A DNA stretch of 64,000 nt from Aplectana chamaeleonis (lineage: Eukaryota; Nematoda; Chromadorea; Rhabditida; Cosmocercidae): NCBI GenBank assembly GCA_029168955.1, contig JAPDOI010001326.1, forward strand, positions 124,001 through 188,000. The letters are read 5' to 3'. The position numbers and the translations under genes are program-made. Shown in pieces: positions 22,020-32,366 of the stretch; position 1 is the first letter of the stretch, and each line of letters starts with the position of its first letter. The notes under the pieces are model-generated. The model ran no database searches, was not told the DNA's origin, and saw only the letters and a program-made list of their open reading frames with translations.

Positions 22020-22170
22020 AAATAACCCCCCTGGGTAAAGTTTAGGAAAAAAGTGTTTTGACCCCCGGCGCCCCAAAAATGGCAAAAAGCTCCCCCCTTT
22101 TACCATTTTTGGGGCGCCGAAGGTCGAAATTTTTCTTCTCCAAATTTTCCCAGGGGTGTTATTTGGGAAA
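22020..22170. mobile_element. 150-bp palindrome
   Basis: CCCCCGGCGCCCCAAAAATGG and CCATTTTTGGGGCGCCG flank a short loop; outer arms ATAAC(A/C)CCCCTGGG also pair. Confidence 0.65.
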
Positions 22171-22479
22171 TATGAGATCCGCTTCAAGTTCATCTGGCGA
22201 CTATATTGGGTTATGGTGGTTTTTAGGCCTTTTTTGGGCATCGCAGAATTGGCGGCGTGCGACGCGGGCGACGCTCGCTCAACTGGATTATTCTAAAAAC
22301 CCCACTTTTTTCGCTGCGGTCGTGCGGCAGCGCGTTCCGACGCGACGCCACTCCAGAAGTCTTTAAACAAGGAATTAGGTGGGAGTTGACGAATCGCTTC
22401 TTTCCACATGATAATGCCGGCATAATATGCAGATCGGCGCCCTGTCGAAACTAGTACATATATGCTAAGACGGAAATTT

Positions 22480-23100
22480 CTGCGATGGCGGCGAAAACGT
22501 TTTCGAAAATGTACATACTGTACATAGGCTGCGCAATGATCAACGACAAAGTTGCAATTTTCCTCTGAATTTTGAAAAAAAATCACCGTTAGAGAAATTG
22601 TAATTTCCTCCCACAGTACCCCGCCCCCCACCACACATTATCAATTCTACCTTAAATGTTTATCATAGGTACTGTGCTTCTCTGGGCCAAATCCCGGTCC
22701 GCAATTGCGTCTCGACACGCTTTGCGGCCGCTCGCTCTCGAGTCGGAAGAGTTTCCAGAGCCGCAGCCGCCGATCTGTTGACTTTCGGTGGGTTTCAGAA
22801 ACTGGAAACTGAACAAATTGGAGAAAACTGTATAAAAAGCCATATCGAGTCGGCTTTGGCGCTGGAAACTAGACTGACTCGAGCGCGCGCGGCCGCAGAG
22901 CGTGCCGAGACGCAAATGCGGACTGGAATTTGGCCCAGAGAAGCACAGTATTTTAATAATGTCCGTGTATGGGAAAAAGCTCATGCTTTTTCAAATATTC
23001 CTGTTATTTTTTCCTCGAAAGTCAGGAGAAAATACCAACTTCGCCGTAGTTTATGACGCAACCTACAGTATGCCTCGTGAAAATACGCAAACTGCACCAC
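22480..23100. mobile_element. Foldback element, about 620 bp
   Basis: Inner arms 22669-22760 and 22862-22955 (TACTGTGCTTCTCTGGGCC, GCGGCCGC) and outer arms (GTACATACTGTACATAGG...) are inverted. Confidence 0.65.
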
Positions 23101-23369
23101 CCCATTTTTTCCCTTGCCGTGAACTGTAGCTGCTTGATAGCGCCTCTGAGGTCTAGTCAAAACCGACGACGATTTTTCCTTTTTTTTAAATTAAATGTGA
23201 AAGAAAAAACACCGGAAACGTTTGTCGTAGGTCCTCCCTTTCGTCTCTCACGCAATATTGATATCCGTTTCCGAGGACTGTACATAATTAGTGTTATGCA
23301 ATAATATGAGCAAGTAACGTGATGCTCAAAAAGGGACCAGTGGCCGGAAATGGGTTTCGAGGCACGGAG

Positions 23370-23515
23370 CTGATTCCATACAGAGCTCTAGATTTTGATC
23401 TTCACCAGCAGCGAGCGTTGATTTGTTGTCAGAACATCCTTATCACCCGTTATATTTCGCCATTGCTACCGCTTCCCTGCTGGTGATAATCGAAATTGAG
23501 AGCTCTTTAGAAATG
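23370..23515. mobile_element. Small foldback MITE
   Basis: AGAGCTCTAGATTTTGATCTTCACCAGCAG pairs with CTGCTGGTGATAATCGAAATTGAGAGCTCT-like right end (cited in pieces: CACCAGCAG / CTGCTGGTG). A second copy is at 27560-27710, with the same TATCACCCGTTATATTTC centre inverted. Confidence 0.55.
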
Positions 23516-23644
23516 TCCCAGAGATTACTCAATCAGATGCAGCTGCTTTCTTAGATTCCTCATACTTCTAATGAAGGGTCAATTTTGGGATCTCTTGCAG
23601 ATAAATAAAATTTTCTGGAAGGTATCCTATGCGGATTCTAAGCG

Positions 23645-23885
23645 AAATGTAAAGTCTGTCCGATTGAAACTGTTCGCCCACGCAGTCAGCGTGCGTGTCA
23701 AGCAATCATCGTGAAGGCATTTTTCTTACGGGGCTCTCCATGGATGCAAATTGCTGACTGGCATATTATTCACTATTCGTCTAATCTCACTGCTAATCGA
23801 TTCAAAAGTCCGGAAAATGCTTTGGAGACGATTGCTTCTCACGCATGCCGGCCGCGTGGGCGGACAGTCTCATTAGGATCGACTT
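23645..23885. mobile_element. Foldback MITE, same family as 160-475
   Basis: Arms carry GTCCGATTGAAACTGTTCGCCCACGC and the inverse of GCCGGCCGCGTGGGCGGACAGTCTCAT (shown split: CGTGGGCGGACAG, TCTCAT). Confidence 0.55.
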
Positions 23886-23899
23886 CACACACAAATTGC

Positions 23900-25300
23900 G
23901 AAGCCACCTCACTTTGAATAATGGCTTTCTAACGATGAATCCCAATCCTGATGATATTCGAATGATATTTCATTCTGTGACTAATAGTGGTGATTCAGTA
24001 TTTCACATACGTAGCGTAGTGGGGTTATTCGGGCCGATCCACATGCATTAGTACTTACCGTCGGCATGGGTTCTAATGGGACTTTGCAATCCCCGGTGGA
24101 GGTTGGCGCAAACTCAGTGCACCTATGTTATTTTATATGGTACAGAGTTAGCACCAACCCTCAAAAGTGAAGGCAAAGTTTCATTAGAATTCATGCCGAC
24201 GTTATGCACTATGTATGCATGTACTGTGATAGTATATCACTTACGAATACGGAATAAAACTGTGCCCACAGTCAAGCACAGGATATTGTTGAGTATTTGA
24301 CTCTAAGCACTATATTGACTCTTCTCATAGCGTCTAGTCAAGTGATTGGACAGGGTTGCGGGGTAGATCGTTTCGCTGGCACGCCGTGTCACGACCGCCG
24401 CAATGTTCGCACCTGGTCCATTCACTCGACTCAACTTGACAAGGAGACCATACGCTAGTACAGGAATGAAAGGAAAAATCGACAACTGAGATTTCCACCG
24501 TAAACGAGTCTTGTGATGCTGAACGAATTATCACAGAAACATTAAATCAAAGCGGTTCCACAGCCTCTCGCGTTTTCCTTTAAAATTCCACTGGAAAACC
24601 GGTGTACAGCCCTACTTTTGAAGATGTGGGCAAACAATTTAGCAAAGGGACGGTAAAGCGCATTAGCTATCCAAAGTCCCTTTCTAGATCATAGTTTATG
24701 TTCTGCCCATTGTTCTAGTACAACATTTTATCTTTGCAGGTCGACACTTTCGAAGACCGGGCGTAGAAATCGTTGAATGTACAAATTCAGCAATTATGGT
24801 TGAAAACGATGAGAAGTTATGAACAGCGTCTGAGAAGCATGTATGGATTTACAGTGGATTTGATTTCGAAGCGTTCAAGCACGGATTTTCGAATCTTTTG
24901 TAATTTGTTGAACAGTCGTGAATACTGCTCACAGAGTTCAACCAAAAACTATCCTCACGTTATAAATTTCTAGGATACATCGAAGATAGTATCGGTTCTC
25001 AAAGAAATTGAATCCAGGGGGGAAATGTTCGCCAAGAGACCGCTCGCTATTCAATTTGGGAATACCGAGTCCTTTAAAACTGCCCCAAATATTTAATGCG
25101 ATGAATTAAAGTCTTAGATTACGATCTGCTCAATAAGGAAGGGCAACAATGGGGAGTCAGGTTGGTTGGTTGACCTAATAAGAATTACTAACTTCACAAT
25201 ACGCCTTGATCGATTCCGCGCTGGTGTTTACGTGTGATGGAGAAGACTTAATGAGAAGTGACTATCACAATCAGAAAAAAAACAGCCCACTAGATGACTG
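23900..25300. other. No gene seen
   Basis: Mixed sequence with a CCATGCCGAC...TAATGGGAC motif near 24060 that recurs at 16245 (dispersed repeat). A good acceptor at 24739 (TTTGCAG) leads into stops. Confidence 0.35.
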
Positions 25301-25312
25301 GTGCATAGACAG

Positions 25313-26031
25313 TCAAGGAATTTTATTATTTCTCCTACTCCGGAGAGAAATTAGCGAAATTAAGGTGACTGTGATCGAAAAGATACCGGCCAGAGTAACT
25401 TCCTCCCACACAAATCTTGCAAAGGAAACTTTATAATGAAATTGAGCAATATGGAAAACGTATATCCATAGATATGCATGTGCGGTCGAAATGCCTATTA
25501 TTGAAGTGGATTTAATCACCATTCACATTCGCCAAATGAATAATCAATCAAAGATGAACCGCAGCTGAGAGAGAGAACGCTGGCTTGATAACAGATAGAT
25601 CTTCAAAAATTCTGAGCGTAGCGCCGATGTCTGCCCGAAACAGCGTTCACTGGTTCACAACGTGGGTAGGTTCGGCAAATGTATCGTCCCAAGACCATAA
25701 AACCCGCCCTTTTTCAGGAGGTGTTACAGTGTTAAAAGGGATCGACAGAATGTTCTAGGCAAACCGCATTACTGACTGAGAGCCTCCGCCACCGTTGGTT
25801 TCGAAGAAAGGTTAAGATTTTTGGGGAGCACTTGGGAGCTGAGGGTCAGCCGCAAGAATTAACCCCCTACGCTTAAATGTGCGTCTTACAAATGCGTGCG
25901 GCCGAATTTTATCATACTAACCGAAAATACTTAATATACACTTGATCTAAACTTACTGATCAGGGCCTTGTATACGCCCAAAGCCTCGGAGTCGAACCAT
26001 ACTTAAATTCGGAAATGCGCTTGAAATCTTT
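25313..26031 (-). CDS. Candidate exons with a hydrophobic C-terminal segment
   Basis: Exon 26031-25957 lies between acceptor CTGCTCTCAG and a strong GTAAGT donor and reads, in one open frame, SSAFPNLSMVRLRGFGRIQG. It joins in phase to 25415-25313 (acceptor TTTGCAAG, weak), which reads FVWEEV, a hydrophobic stretch LAGIFSITVTLISLISL, then basic RSRRNN and a stop. This looks like a single membrane-spanning segment with a positive cytoplasmic flank. Alternatively, a donor GTAGGA at 25338 would continue the chain to the exons at 21.3 kb. Upstream exons were not resolved; a tempting GTAAGT at 26088 is preceded by stops in all frames. Function unknown. Confidence 0.33.
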
Positions 26032-26436
26032 CTGAGAGCAGGGTCAGGCAGACCATTGTCCAGAGCCTCGGCGAAACTACTTACCCCCACTTGAAGATTA
26101 ACATTTTTGAGAAAAGTCCAGAACTTTCACGTCATCTCAAGTTCTGAAAGAAGTGTTTTCTAGTTTTTGCAGTGAAAATTTTAGAAAATATTTTTTTTTG
26201 AATTTTTTATTCAATAATTAGAGCACTCCCTATTCTAGCTTTTATTATTGTTCTTGCTTGATTAATTCGAGAACTTCGCACAGAACTTTGGGTGGATTGA
26301 TTGATGATTTTGGGCGCACGATGACTTCGTTCATTCTCGAAATGACTGTTGGAAAAAAGAATGGCGAGGAATAGGGACCGAAAACTCATCGTCACCAAAG
26401 TGCAGGAAAAAATAATCTTTTATCAATGTAGTGTAC

Positions 26437-26529
26437 TTATATTTTGTTCAGTAGTGGAGCTCCCATGGTCGACCGTAGACTCAGAATGGAGAAAACAAGG
26501 CAGACGATGAAAGCGTTGAGATAGTGCAT
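26437..26529 (-). CDS. Short ORF with signal-peptide-like start
   Basis: The minus strand encodes a 30-residue reading frame starting MHYLNAFIVCLVFSILSL and continuing RSTMGAP before a stop. It has the layout of a secretory signal peptide: short N-region, hydrophobic core, small residues near a possible cleavage site. A second minus frame at about 26395-26207 (MSFRSLFLAILFSN...) also opens with a hydrophobic core and ends next to an AATAAA at about 26212. No clean donor/acceptor pair joins them, and the plus strand has an equally good acceptor (TTTTGTTCAG) near 26450. A small secreted peptide gene, a decayed exon or chance are all possible. Confidence 0.22.
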   Translation of the reverse strand: MHYLNAFIVCLVFSILSLRSTMGAPLLNKI

Positions 26530-26686
26530 GTTGATGCGTGGGAGCGCAACAATCCCCTTCGTCCGCAGTAGGCTATAAGAGTTCAACCCCGGCATAGACA
26601 GTACATATTCACATATTGTCAACCCATTCGATTTGAAGGCCTGACCGCAGTGCTACATTCCAAGTTTGGAATACCCACGGCATTAA

Positions 26687-27171
26687 AGGCAGTGTTCACG
26701 ATAGAAAATGTGTTTCATTTTCCACTAGGAATGGGTAGTGGAGGGGCACAATGTAACGCTGACGTTGAAAGAACGCATGAAAACGAGCCAGGAAAAGCTC
26801 CAAAAGAGCCCGAAGTTGCCTTTTCGAGCGCAAGGCAAACCCAAAAGCGCAACACACGCCCACCGACGTAAACAAATGAATGCTCGAGATCGGGAGATGA
26901 GCGATGATTTCCAATCACTAGCCCCGTTCTTCCCTTCATTCTCAACTTCTCTCTTTACTCAGGTCAGCTCGTATACATCGGCTGCAAAAGACGGTAGTTA
27001 CAAGCCTCGAACAACTCGTCCACCATGTTTCCTTAGCTCAATTTTTGAGGGACCATAACTCCGTTCCCAGAATGTCTTGTACGATTTCAGAGACATCATT
27101 GGAGTCAGCATGAGGCCGTTCTCAAGATAATGGAAAAAACAGAAAAACGATTTCTATCGTGAACACTGCCT
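26687..27171 (+). mobile_element. TTAA MITE, family B
   Basis: Ends AGGCAGTGTTCACGATAGAAAA and TTTCTATCGTGAACACTGCCT, flanked by TTAA on both sides. Shares its interior with the copies at 37712-38196 and 59040-59523. The ORFs inside are not conserved between copies. Confidence 0.8.
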
Positions 27172-27559
27172 TTAAGGGTAGAACTTCCATTCAACTGAAC
27201 TCGAAAACTCGTAACCCGTCGGACCACACTCAAGAACGACTGCATACAAATAAACTGCAACAATCCTAGACAAAACGCAGGATCTTTCAGCTCAACCAAA
27301 CTTCTAGACCAAGCGTGTGCATATTTCGTTTTCTGTGGTTCTTTCTTTTTTAGCTGTTTTGTGAAAGAAAATCGAGATCGAAAAAAAACCGAACAGTTAA
27401 AATTTCTTGCTTTTTCCGTTTTCGTCCAGATTTCCCTATTTGTGTCGAATGCGATATAGAGTTGATTCCATCCCATAGTCCTCACAGAAGCTTGCAGTAA
27501 CTTTGAGGTCGTCAGTAACCCCCGTCAGATATCGAGCATGTGCATTGTTGTAAACTCTG

Positions 27560-27710
27560 GGGCATTTCTAGGGATCTCTCGAATTTGGTTATCCCCAGCA
27601 GCGGAGCGGTGAGCCGTAGTGAAATATAACGGGTGATGAGAATTTACCGCTAGAAAACCGCCGCCAGCTGCAGGTGATAATCGAACACGAGAATTCTGTA
27701 ATGGTACAGA
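27560..27710. mobile_element. Small foldback MITE, second copy
   Basis: Related to 23370-23515: CCCCAGCAGCGGAGCGG, GAAATATAACGGGTGATGA, GCAGGTGATAATCGA. Confidence 0.5.
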
Positions 27711-27925
27711 ACACTCAGGAAATTATTTTTTTAGTTTTTCAGCCGGTGTTGGAGAGTCACAAGCTGATTACAGTGCTATCTCCGAAGTCGTCCAAGACCC
27801 CTTACGAACAGATATGTTTCTATTACTTCTGCGCCAGCAAGGTTTTGTATGATGGTACGGATTTATTTGGCCGACGTTTCGAGTGAATCCTCGTTTTCAA
27901 GGCCTGCAATTGTGCGAAACGTTAA

Positions 27926-28477
27926 AGGCAGTGGTCACGATGAAAAACGTTATAGAAAAAAACTACAAAAATCAGCTTAGATAAAAAACAGCTGAAAAAC
28001 TATAAAAGGTAGAGCGGTGAAAAACGGGCTAAATTAGAGAGTTTCTAAAGGCCCAAAGCAGCCAGTTCGTGCACACGTGCACAGCGATGACAATTAGATC
28101 GCAGTCCCATGCCAGAGCAGTCAGAAATCATCGACATTCAACGGAATAAATAAATGCAAATTTACCTGATAAAAGAAGTTGAACACTGAAAGCAAGCACT
28201 CAGTCAATGTTTTTGACTAGATGAGTTCATAAATTCGAAGGTTCCTTGATTGAAATTCAATTTCAAGTCAGCTGATCTTCTTGATATGAGAGGTCATCGA
28301 TGCCGATGATGTGGAGAGGGCTCGTCCACTATCAAAAGACAAGAAAGTTCAGGCTTCAAATTTTGCCCAAAACAATGGTTTTTTCGCGATTTTTTCTTAT
28401 AGGTCCTACTACTCAAGACCCAGAAAAGGGTTTAGAGAGACAAAGACGACAAGCATATTTGATCGCGACCACTGCCT
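27926..28477 (+). mobile_element. TTAA MITE, family C
   Basis: AGGCAGTGGTCACGATGAAAAACG ... GATCGCGACCACTGCCT with TTAA on both sides. Contains the palindromic GTGCACACGTGCAC box shared by the copies at 40026 and 56064. Confidence 0.8.
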
Positions 28478-28743
28478 TTAAGCATGCCCGATCAAACGCC
28501 TCGCCCTCTTTTCGGCAAACTACCCTCGAACTCCCAGTGAAGCGAACCCCTCGAAGACGAACCAACCTTATACCGTACCACCAGCGACGAGCTCTACACA
28601 CGTAGTCGTGACAAACAAGGAACAAGTGAGGTACGCGCAAGCGCACGCACGCGCGAGGCAGTAAAGTAGCTCGCAAGAGCGGTGTGTGATTTCCTCAAAG
28701 CTCACATAGTGATACGAAGGGCAAGAACTCGCTGGTTATAAAA

Positions 28744-29251
28744 ATGCACTCATTTTTTTGTTTTCTCGAACGAATCCAAAACGTTTCCAGAGCCTTTCGA
28801 ATGCCACTATCGTGTTCATGTCAGAGGATCCTACATGTCACATTGAAGTCCTGGCCACCGTGGTCCACAAGAAGGTGTGAGAAGGATGCTTCGCCTCTTG
28901 CCCGTGAGGTGTTCGTTGATACGTAAGCTGAGCATGCGTCCAATTTCGCCGATATATGTCTCGTACCAAACAGCTGATTTCGTAATTCACTCCCTTCAGT
29001 GCGCAGTCTGCCAGAATAAAGTTTCGTGGCTGCTGCCCTTCATTTCCGACCGAGTGAGCGCTGCGTTGCGCCACCGCATCCTGGGAGCAGATCTAGCTGA
29101 TGACCTCGTTCTCGTGAATATTCCAAGGGAGAATATCAAACGTCAGATTATTCGCAACAGACTCTACTATCGCTCATGCGTTACGGAGATTTGCTTGGTT
29201 TGCCCTGATGGCAAACAAGGAGACTACGCACAGAAGGAAGTGATTTTCTAG
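28744..29251. pseudogene. Inverted remnant of a second Penelope-like element
   Basis: Plus strand 29011-29251 reads LLPFISDRVSAALRHRIL ... IPRENIKRQIIRNRLYYRSC ... CLVCPDGKQGD, typical of the RT-to-endonuclease connector of canonical Penelope-like elements. Minus strand 29008-28744 continues the same protein with DCALKGVNYEISCL, the start of the C-terminal GIY-YIG domain, frameshifted afterwards. Both halves contain the GD-(C/Y)-A-x-K-x-V junction region, so they are two overlapping pieces placed in opposite orientation, as expected for twin priming with 5' inversion. This element has the usual C-terminal endonuclease, unlike the permuted element at 11.7 kb. Confidence 0.65.
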
Positions 29252-29259
29252 ATTTTTTT

Positions 29260-30620
29260 CTAAATCAATATTTTTTCCCAAAAAAGACAGAACGAACCTT
29301 TTTTTAAGACTTTTTTACTATGCGTATCTAGTGGCTCATACCGTGGCATGCGTGTGCTTAGTTTCAGAAATTTCTCGCCCCTCTCCTTAAAATCGTCAAA
29401 TAAAAAGCTCGCGGTCAACTGAAGTTAACCGTGAGTTAACCGCCAATTAACTCGCGGTTATCTACCCATTTACTACCACCCCAGGTTTCTAGGAATGGTT
29501 GAACAGTGGATTTCAGGCTCCCAAGTAATTGGCTATCACTCAGCTGGACTATCCCTCTCCCTCGAAGGGTATCCCATGATAGCCGCATTGCCAATGCTCG
29601 CACTAGAATATTAAGTCCACAGTGGTGCATTTCCAATCGAAAGATTTTCCAGGCCATTGTGATTTTATGCGGAAAAAATTAAAAAACTAGGTCTGCTGAA
29701 TCATTAGCAAGTTATGAGGTAAGTTCCTATAGAACATGAAGACACATGAAGTCTCATGACACTAAAACTACTGGAAAGACGTTCAACGATTTCACTAATT
29801 TTCAGCTTCTGCACGAAACTTGGCGGACACAAGTAAGCAGGCCGGTCATAACGTTTTTGCACGTTAGAAAGAATGCGAGCATTTCTTAGGTAAGAAAGCA
29901 AATAGCGAGATGGGAAAGCAACACTCTGCTTTTTATAAAAACATGAGATTGGAAAATCAGGAATCGGGGTGCTGAACTGAGCAAACACTGAAGCGGTTGT
30001 GCCATAGACGTAAAAGGAAGTCTGGACAAGCAAACAGAGGCGGTTGCCCGCCAGATGGTGATCATTAAGCAACTTTTGGCCCAGACTATCTTTCCTGACA
30101 TTGAAAAAAGTTGGTGAAGGTCGATCGGTGGCTCGTAGTGTACCATTAAGCTAAGGTCTTCCAAGTGTGCGGTAATGGCGGTTTGTTTTAGAGGGAGAGA
30201 ATGCCGGGTATCTTACAAAATTCAAGATATCTAGGAATGTAACGGAGTTTCGTTAGCTAGATAGATAAATAAGCAGGCTCTGAAACCTACTCGAAACTAA
30301 GGGGCGCGCACTGCCTCGCGTGATTCGCTTAGTTGCGCAGTCGTTGTCGACAATTACATATCTTATTCAAGCAGGAAGTGAACACTGCAGCCATTGTTGA
30401 TCCACCATGAAGCGAAAGTCTGGGCAAGTGAATTTTCCACTAGCAAGCTTGAGATGTCACAATTCGTAGTAGTTCCAGAGTGCGCATTCAATGAGATGCT
30501 TTCTTGATTTCCTCACTAGGCATACAGGGTCTTCCAATATGAAAATGTCATCTTGCGCGACCTTTGCCAAATAGAACTCAGAACTTTTAAAACAGGCTGT
30601 TAGCACGTTAAAAGACACTT
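29260..30620. other. No assignable gene
   Basis: Two overlapping minus-strand frames (29704-30072, 30164-29886) are open but have no recognised motif and different frames. 29400-29460 has repeated GTTAACCG. Confidence 0.3.
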
Positions 30621-30624
30621 GCTT

Positions 30625-30945
30625 TGGTGCAAACACCTTATTCGCGTATTGGTATGGTGCAAGCGAGCTTTTTCAGTGTAGTCGACCCGGGGAGCACCGA
30701 GGAAGCCGCCTTACTTGAGGTCTTCGAAGCGTTCCAGCTGCTTCTTGTACGGTGTTACCCAGCTCACAGGACACTTCGTTCCGTGCAAACACCCTAATCG
30801 TGGCTCGGTAAGGTGCGAACCAGCTTCGGTTTAGTGCAATCAGCCTTAACCCGTATGGCACCGTACAACCAGTTCATGCGGAGTCGCCGAAGCGTTCCAG
30901 CAGCTTCACGCGTTCCTCGCACGGTATTAGCTTGCTGTTCTGGTT
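30625..30945 (+). repeat. Two-copy tandem repeat, about 160 bp
   Basis: GTGCAAACACC...CGAAGCGTTCCAGC-GCTTC appears at 30627-30740 and again at 30783-30905. Confidence 0.55.
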
Positions 30946-31081
30946 GATTGATTGCGTTCAGCAGCCAGACTGGCTTATCGATCAGTTCATTTCTGTTCCC
31001 CTCGGAAGCGGCGAGTTCGCTCTTATTTCTCTTTTTGGTCAATGTGATTGTTTGAAGGTGGCCGGTCTTCCTTGCGCGTAG

Positions 31082-31783
31082 CTCTGCCAGCGCGTAGCTA
31101 GATGCCTCACATGGAAACCGGAGATGCCCAGGGTTTCGGAGGCATCTAGTCTAGTTTTGACCCGAGATTTTATGTAAATTACGGAAACTTTAGCCTCAGT
31201 TGGTGAAATTTTAACTATAGAGGCCGCATATTCTACGCAAATTCTCGTTACAGCACTTGGTCGATCGACCCACCCAGTCCTGATCCGTACTAGAAAAGCG
31301 ATCCCAGCTGCGATCGACAGCATCGCCGTTTCTTCCCCACGGCCTGCATCCCAATGGTCAAAATTATCCTCACCATGGTCCTCCCAGAGAGCGACACCGG
31401 TTCACTCTCCACGGCCAGCCACAGAGTGTCGAGTAATCACTGCGTGATATGACTGGGCCAACACGGTTCGAACGGCATCCCTGCGTTCCGCGTAGCCAGC
31501 GCGGGTTTAAGATTGCATTTCAACACAGGCTGTCGCAGAATCCGTAGATTCTCGCTACAAAATTATAGCGAGAATATAGGGGTTTAGCGACAGAGAGATC
31601 AATGTATCTAATTTAGCCTTCGTTTCTACGTAGAATACGCATAGAATTTGCACCCTTGTACCGTCGACACAAGAATATGCGGGTTTTAGCTATCGTAGCC
31701 AAAACCCGTGAATTCTCGCTTCTTGGAATGGGGCGGCGTTACAGGCCGCGCCCTCGGAGGCATCTAGTTACGCGTTGGCAGAG
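31082..31783. mobile_element. TIR element, about 700 bp
   Basis: CTCTGCCAGCGCGTAGCTAG and its inverse (CTAGTTACGCGTTGGCAGAG) bound the element; TGCCTC follows each on the inner side. No coding frame of interest. Confidence 0.6.
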
Positions 31784-31789
31784 AGGTTC

Positions 31790-32352
31790 GCATCGGCAGA
31801 TTGCTTAGTGGCAGAAGAACTCTAGACTCCAGCAGAGTCACAGATAGTGACTTAATTTTTTTAATTTGCTTATTATCGTTGCATTATTTGATTGCTCGTA
31901 ATGAGTCTATTTTTTCTTTCTGAAAATTTACGGTAGGAGAATTCAGGGAGGGTAGTTTTCTGTTTCCGAGACAATCGAGTGAAAAGCTCAGCGCTGATCA
32001 TTATTTCTGGTTTTGTTTGCTAGTTTCCTGGACCTGAGTTTTTGTTGAGCAGGCTTTTAATCGAAAGTTCGTTGGGGATGGCTCTTTAAAAAGGGTTCGA
32101 GGTTCGGTTGGGGTTGCTCCTTCCCATATTAGGGATTTTGTGGTTATTTTAATGGTTGGTTGGAGTTAGGAGTATCGACTTTATAAAATAAATCGACGGT
32201 TGGGAGGTGGTAGTATGGGTAGATCAGAAAAACCGATTAAAATTGGGTGCTAATAGAGAAATAACGTTAATGGAAGTGAAATTGGACGAGTTACACCGCA
32301 GAATACCTGCTAGGTTGAAATAGCGGAGCTAGCGGTGTACAGTGGTTGTGAT
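31790..32352. other. Target region of the non-LTR insertion, no gene seen
   Basis: AT-rich, no ORF; carries the left copy of the 14-bp duplication at its end. Confidence 0.4.
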
Positions 32353-32366
32353 AGCAAAGCTAATAC

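Noticed and set aside
26088..26155. Exon between TTCTTTCAG and GTAAGT
   Set aside because: Both signals are excellent, but all three frames have a stop within 20 nt of the acceptor.
29704..30164. 122- and 92-codon minus frames
   Set aside because: Different overlapping frames without splice context or family motif; likely repeat remnant.
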